DNA from: Ignavibacteriales bacterium
GTDB lineage: Bacteria; Bacteroidota; Ignavibacteria; Ignavibacteriales; Melioribacteraceae
Assembly (NCBI GenBank): GCA_016177735.1
Contig: JACOUS010000013.1
Coordinates: 1-64,000 of the forward strand
Direction of reading: 5' to 3'
DNA length: 64,000 nucleotides
Below, in pieces: positions 60,930 through 64,000 of this stretch; within the stretch, counting starts at the first letter, position 1; every line of letters starts with the position of its first letter. A model generated the notes under the pieces. The model had not been told where the DNA came from, searched no databases, and saw only the letters and a list, made by a program, of their open reading frames with translations. Both the position numbers and the translations under genes were made by a program.

Positions 60930-62005
60930 GAGATCCATCCGAGGATTGTTAATACGATTATAAAGATTACAGCAAATAGCCCGATATAATTCGTCAATCT
61001 ATTTTTTTGACCGCGCGAACTTTTCGTATCCCAAAAAGGAACCATCAGCCAGAGAAATCCGGCGGCAACAAAAAGAATAATGCCGAGCATCTCTCCTTCA
61101 ACAATCCAGATATTAGCCGGAAAGTATTTCAAAGTTTGGAACATGAACAAGAAATACCATTCGGGTTTAATTCCAGCCGGCGCCGGTGCAAACGGGTCTG
61201 CTTTGCGTCCCAATTCAGAAGGGAAAAAGACTGCAAGTACAGCAAGCAGATTTAATACCAAAAGCCAAAACAAAATATCCCGCAAAAAGAAATTTGGGAA
61301 GAACGGCATCTTGCTGATTTCATTTCCCGAATTATTTTCAAAATCAATCGGCTGGCTCATTCCTTGCCGCTGAATCAATAAAAGATGAATGATCAACAAA
61401 ATTGAAAAGAGAGCCGGAAACAACGCAACATGAAAACCAAACATTCTCGATAATGTAGCGCCGGTAACATCTTCGCCGCCCCTCATAAAAATTTTCAACT
61501 CCTCGCCGATGAACGGAATATCGCCGATTATATCCGAGCCTACTTTCGTTGCAAAAAATGCAAGCTCATTCCACGGCAGTAAATATCCGCTGAATCCGAA
61601 ACCTAACCCGAGCAACAGCATCAGCATTCCGGTAATCCATGTTATCTCTCGCGGCTTGCGGTAAGATTTTTCGAAGTAAACACTGAACATGTGTATGAAT
61701 GCAGAGAGAATAAATAAATTTGCAGACCATGTATGAATTGAACGAATCAACCAGCCGAAACTAACTTTTGACATGATGAATTGAATACTTTCGAACGCGA
61801 GATCGGCGCTTCCTTTGTAATAGAACAAAAGAAGTATGCCGGTAAAAACCTGAATGATGAAAAGAAAAAGCGTTACTCCGCCAAAGTAATACCAAACAGA
61901 ATGACGATGAACCGGGACGTATTTCTTCCCCATGAAATTAATCAAGTCTTGAAGCTGAACTCTTTGGTCAATCCATTCATAAATTTTTTGTAAGCGGACT
62001 TTCAT
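60926..62005 (-). CDS. Cytochrome b of a bc-type complex
   Basis: The 359-residue membrane protein combines the b6-like N-terminal half with the subunit-IV-like C-terminal half. Haem-ligand histidines are in SIHTWSANLFILSAFIHMF and FHVALFPALFSILLIIHLL, the second pair separated by 14 residues as in b6-type proteins. The quinol-site motif PEWY is present in GIKPEWYFLFMF. The Cys that holds haem c(i) in b6 proteins is replaced (WYYFGG). Together with the Rieske protein it should oxidise menaquinol. The start at ATG 62005 follows the Rieske stop by a few bases; two TTG codons lie directly before it. Confidence 0.92.
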   Translation of the reverse strand: MKVRLQKIYEWIDQRVQLQDLINFMGKKYVPVHRHSVWYYFGGVTLFLFIIQVFTGILLLFYYKGSADLAFESIQFIMSKVSFGWLIRSIHTWSANLFILSAFIHMFSVYFEKSYRKPREITWITGMLMLLLGLGFGFSGYLLPWNELAFFATKVGSDIIGDIPFIGEELKIFMRGGEDVTGATLSRMFGFHVALFPALFSILLIIHLLLIQRQGMSQPIDFENNSGNEISKMPFFPNFFLRDILFWLLVLNLLAVLAVFFPSELGRKADPFAPAPAGIKPEWYFLFMFQTLKYFPANIWIVEGEMLGIILFVAAGFLWLMVPFWDTKSSRGQKNRLTNYIGLFAVIFIIVLTILGWIS

Positions 62006-62012
62006 CAACAAC

Positions 62013-62468
62013 TCAGGTTAATTTTGAAATGTAAATTTCTTCTCCTTTCAGGATTACGCGGTACGGCTGTAAAGGCTTTGGAGGAGGTCCGGAAATATTA
62101 CGGCCTGTTAAATCATATTTGCCGTTGTGGCATGCACACCAAATAACCCCCATCTCTTTTTTGTATTGAACGGTGCAGTCGAGATGCGTACAAACCGCAT
62201 CGAATGCAAGCAGTTTGTCGTCCGCTGTTCTAATTAATATCACGGGTTTATTACCGAAGCGGATAATCTTGCCGCTTTCTTTTTCGATATCGGAAATTTT
62301 TCCGGCAGAAACGGAAGAGACTGCAACTTCATTTTGTTCGGGCGGTTTCAAATAAGAAATCAGCGGATACAACAGCGCCGCACAAAATCCGGTTATGCCG
62401 CCGGTTAGAAGATATTTAAGAAATTCTCTTCTGCCGTTCTTCTGTTGAAGAGAATCAACAGCTTCCAT
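62013..62468 (-). CDS. Rieske iron-sulfur protein
   Basis: The 151-residue protein starts with a Tat-like RREFLK motif and a membrane helix (about residues 18-40), followed by a Rieske domain with both ligand boxes, CTHLDC and CACHNGKYDLTG; the disulfide cysteines of classical Rieske proteins are visible. It holds a [2Fe-2S] cluster and takes one electron from quinol at the cytochrome b site. It is the first gene of the operon Rieske - cytochrome b - eleven-haem cytochrome. Confidence 0.94.
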   Translation of the reverse strand: MEAVDSLQQKNGRREFLKYLLTGGITGFCAALLYPLISYLKPPEQNEVAVSSVSAGKISDIEKESGKIIRFGNKPVILIRTADDKLLAFDAVCTHLDCTVQYKKEMGVIWCACHNGKYDLTGRNISGPPPKPLQPYRVILKGEEIYISKLT

Positions 62469-62994
62469 AATTATCTCTTTATTTTTTGTGTACTAAACTT
62501 TTCTCAAATTTGGTTTAAAAAATTCGTATTTGTGCCCTATCAATAAAATGACATTTGCTTTGTTGGCACATTCAAGATTGTAATAGAGTAAGTACGGGCG
62601 GCGGAATGGAATAAGGAGATTTAGGAAATCCTTAATTGGGATGGAGTACAGAAAATATTCGAGACAAAAAATACTTGACAGCATCGGTGAAGATTCCCTT
62701 AAGTTAATAGTTAATGCTTGTTCATTAATATCAACTTACCTACAACACTGCTCAATTCTTATCATGCAAGTCAGAAACAAATAGCAAGTTTATCATCGCT
62801 GAAAAAGAAGACCGGGAAATTAACACTGCAATTGCTGTTTGAAACTAAGAAGAATTTGTAATTATTCCTATAAAAAAAATGGATAATGAGACAACTTATA
62901 TATTTTCCCTTCGTTATATTCCCAAAGAATAAATTCAGCAAGCGAAATCTTGAATATCTTTTTTGATATTTTTGAGTAACAAAAAACTGCAGAT
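62469..62994. other. Intergenic region upstream of aspA and the Rieske gene
   Basis: This 526-base gap lies between divergent genes and should contain both promoters. Small open frames on the minus strand (about 60-80 codons) have no ribosome-binding site or recognisable domain. No RNA gene, repeat or terminator was recognised. Confidence 0.45.
62967..62974 (+). promoter_or_regulatory. Possible Bacteroidota-type -7 element for aspA
   Basis: TATTTTTG matches the TAnnTTTG core of Bacteroidota promoters and lies 20 bases before the ATG. The -33 element is not convincing, so this is weak. Confidence 0.22.
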
Positions 62995-64000
62995 ATGAGA
63001 ACAGAAAAAGATTCAATCGGCGAACAGCAGTTAGACGATGATGCCGTTTACGGAATTCATTCTTTGCGAAGTTCTAAAAATTTTCCTCAATCGGGTGAGA
63101 TATCTAATCTCTACTTGATTAAAGCTTTCTTACTCGTCAAAAAAGCGGCGGCAGAAACAAATTATAAGTGCGGACTTTTATTCAAAGACAAATACAATGC
63201 AATTGATGAAGCAATTGATAACCTATTGAAAGAAACCGAAGATGCTTTGCAGAACAATTCGGATTCGATTTACAAAAAAATAATTGTCGATCCGTACCAA
63301 GGCGGCGCCGGTACGTCTCTCAATATGAATATCAACGAGATTATTGCAAATACGGCACTCCGGCTGATGGATCGTCAATACGGAGATTACAACATTATCA
63401 ATCCGCTCGATGATGTAAATCTCAGCCAATCAACAAACGATACTTTTCCCACTGCGTTAAAAATTGCATCAATCTATTTATTGAGAGAGCTCGCCGATTC
63501 ATTTGCAAGATTACAAAACTCTCTTCAGAAAAAAGAAGAAGAATTTAAAAACATACTTAAACTCGGCAGAACACAATTGCAAGATGCAGTGCCGATTACA
63601 TTGGGTCAGGAATTCGGCGCGTATGCGCAAGCAATAGCGCGGGATAGATGGCGTTTGTACAATGCAGAAGAAAGACTACGCTCTGTTAATTTGGGTGGAA
63701 CTGCCGTCGGTAATTCTGTTTCTGCAACAAAAGAATACGTGCTGAATGTTAACAGCATTCTTAAAAAAATTACAAAGCTGCCGGTTGCAAAAAGCGAAGA
63801 CTTGATCGATGCGACACAAAATCTTGATGTATTTGTTGAAGTACACGGCATCGTAAAAGCCGGAGCCGTTTCAATCATAAAAATCTGCAACGATCTCCGC
63901 TTCCTTTCGAGTGGGCCAACCGGAGGAATTGGCGAAATAAATTTGCCGCCGATGCAAGCCGGCTCGAGCATAATGCCGGGCAAAGTCAATCCGGTTATTC
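62995..64000 (+). CDS. aspA: Aspartate ammonia-lyase (partial, 3' end cut by window)
   Basis: The first 335 codons are present. The protein starts RTEKDSIGEQQLDDDAVYGIHSLR and contains the superfamily blocks GGAGTSLNMNINEIIAN, NLSQSTNDTFPTALKI, LGRTQLQDAVPITLGQEF and the active-site loop GSSIMPGKVNPVI at the window edge, with the catalytic Ser in GSS. The QGGAGTS and GRTQLQDA forms fit aspartase rather than class II fumarase. It deaminates aspartate to fumarate and ammonia. The ATG at 62995 is the first codon before this conserved start; no good Shine-Dalgarno was seen. Confidence 0.9.
   Translation, partial: MRTEKDSIGEQQLDDDAVYGIHSLRSSKNFPQSGEISNLYLIKAFLLVKKAAAETNYKCGLLFKDKYNAIDEAIDNLLKETEDALQNNSDSIYKKIIVDPYQGGAGTSLNMNINEIIANTALRLMDRQYGDYNIINPLDDVNLSQSTNDTFPTALKIASIYLLRELADSFARLQNSLQKKEEEFKNILKLGRTQLQDAVPITLGQEFGAYAQAIARDRWRLYNAEERLRSVNLGGTAVGNSVSATKEYVLNVNSILKKITKLPVAKSEDLIDATQNLDVFVEVHGIVKAGAVSIIKICNDLRFLSSGPTGGIGEINLPPMQAGSSIMPGKVNPVI

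Noticed and set aside
62493-62684. 63-codon open frame on the minus strand upstream of the Rieske gene
   Set aside because: No ribosome-binding site, no recognisable domain and low-quality composition.

Overview
The window is AT-rich bacterial chromosome, almost certainly from a member of the Ignavibacteria/Ignavibacteriales (Bacteroidota-Chlorobiota group). The reasons are direct: several exported proteins end in the type IX secretion (T9SS) sorting domain with a YPNPFNP-type core (22958-24940, 55665-57680), others end in FlgD-like Ig modules (6731-8311, 32098-37398), two PorV/PorQ-family outer-membrane proteins sit side by side (4809-6711), and the cluster TPR lipoprotein - DUF4292 lipoprotein - EnvC-like M23 protein (44753-48539) is, from general knowledge, a recurrent gene neighbourhood of this phylum. 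No rRNA, tRNA, CRISPR array, prophage or intact insertion sequence was seen.

Layout. 1-1570: a YhcG-type PDDEXK nuclease gene between non-coding stretches carrying a direct repeat. 9157-1571 (minus strand): a probable operon of lipoprotein, Asp-box propeller protein, two PorV/PorQ proteins, FemAB-like acyltransferase, GT4 and GT9 glycosyltransferases. 9364-12484: site-2 protease, DUF1207 protein and GT2. 12581-25899: housekeeping genes (rsmA-mgtE-PAP2, ubiE, rdgB, AhpD-like, uvrA, YigZ, Rrf2 regulator, O-methyltransferase pair, T9SS-sorted subtilisin, lepB), followed by lepA. 28165-32037: propeller protein with a degenerate phosphoesterase-like head, HAD phosphatase, HEAT-like protein and a Phd/RelE-type toxin-antitoxin pair. 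32098-37398: a very large C25 (gingipain/PorU-like) peptidase. 37437-48539: surface polysaccharide locus (WecG-like GT26, GT4, methyltransferase, GT9, GT2, UDP-galactopyranose mutase, flippase) running into the cell-envelope cluster. 48649-55430: ATP-grasp protein, rsgA, FadL-like porin, low-complexity lipoprotein, beta-barrel candidate, cysS. 55665-62468: a respiratory/electron-transfer block: a T9SS-sorted nine-haem cytochrome, a DUF2339-like membrane protein, and an operon Rieske - cytochrome b - eleven-haem cytochrome. 62995-end: aspartase, cut by the window edge.

How it works together. Cargo proteins cross the inner membrane by Sec (lepB is present), then the outer membrane by T9SS; the C25 peptidase and PorV-like proteins are the type of factors that handle such cargo, and the glycosyltransferase loci could build the glycolipid to which T9SS cargo is attached in better-studied Bacteroidota. 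The most interesting combination is a quinol-oxidising Rieske/cytochrome b complex whose third subunit is an eleven-haem membrane-anchored cytochrome instead of cytochrome c1, next to a nine-haem cytochrome with a T9SS sorting domain. Together they could carry electrons from the quinone pool towards the cell surface. That route is inference; the gene content is visible in the sequence.

Limits. Product names are from reading protein motifs by eye, without searches. Start sites were chosen from start codons, ribosome-binding sites and overlaps; several genes appear to use TTG, and rsgA has no ordinary start codon in frame for its conserved N-terminal domain.
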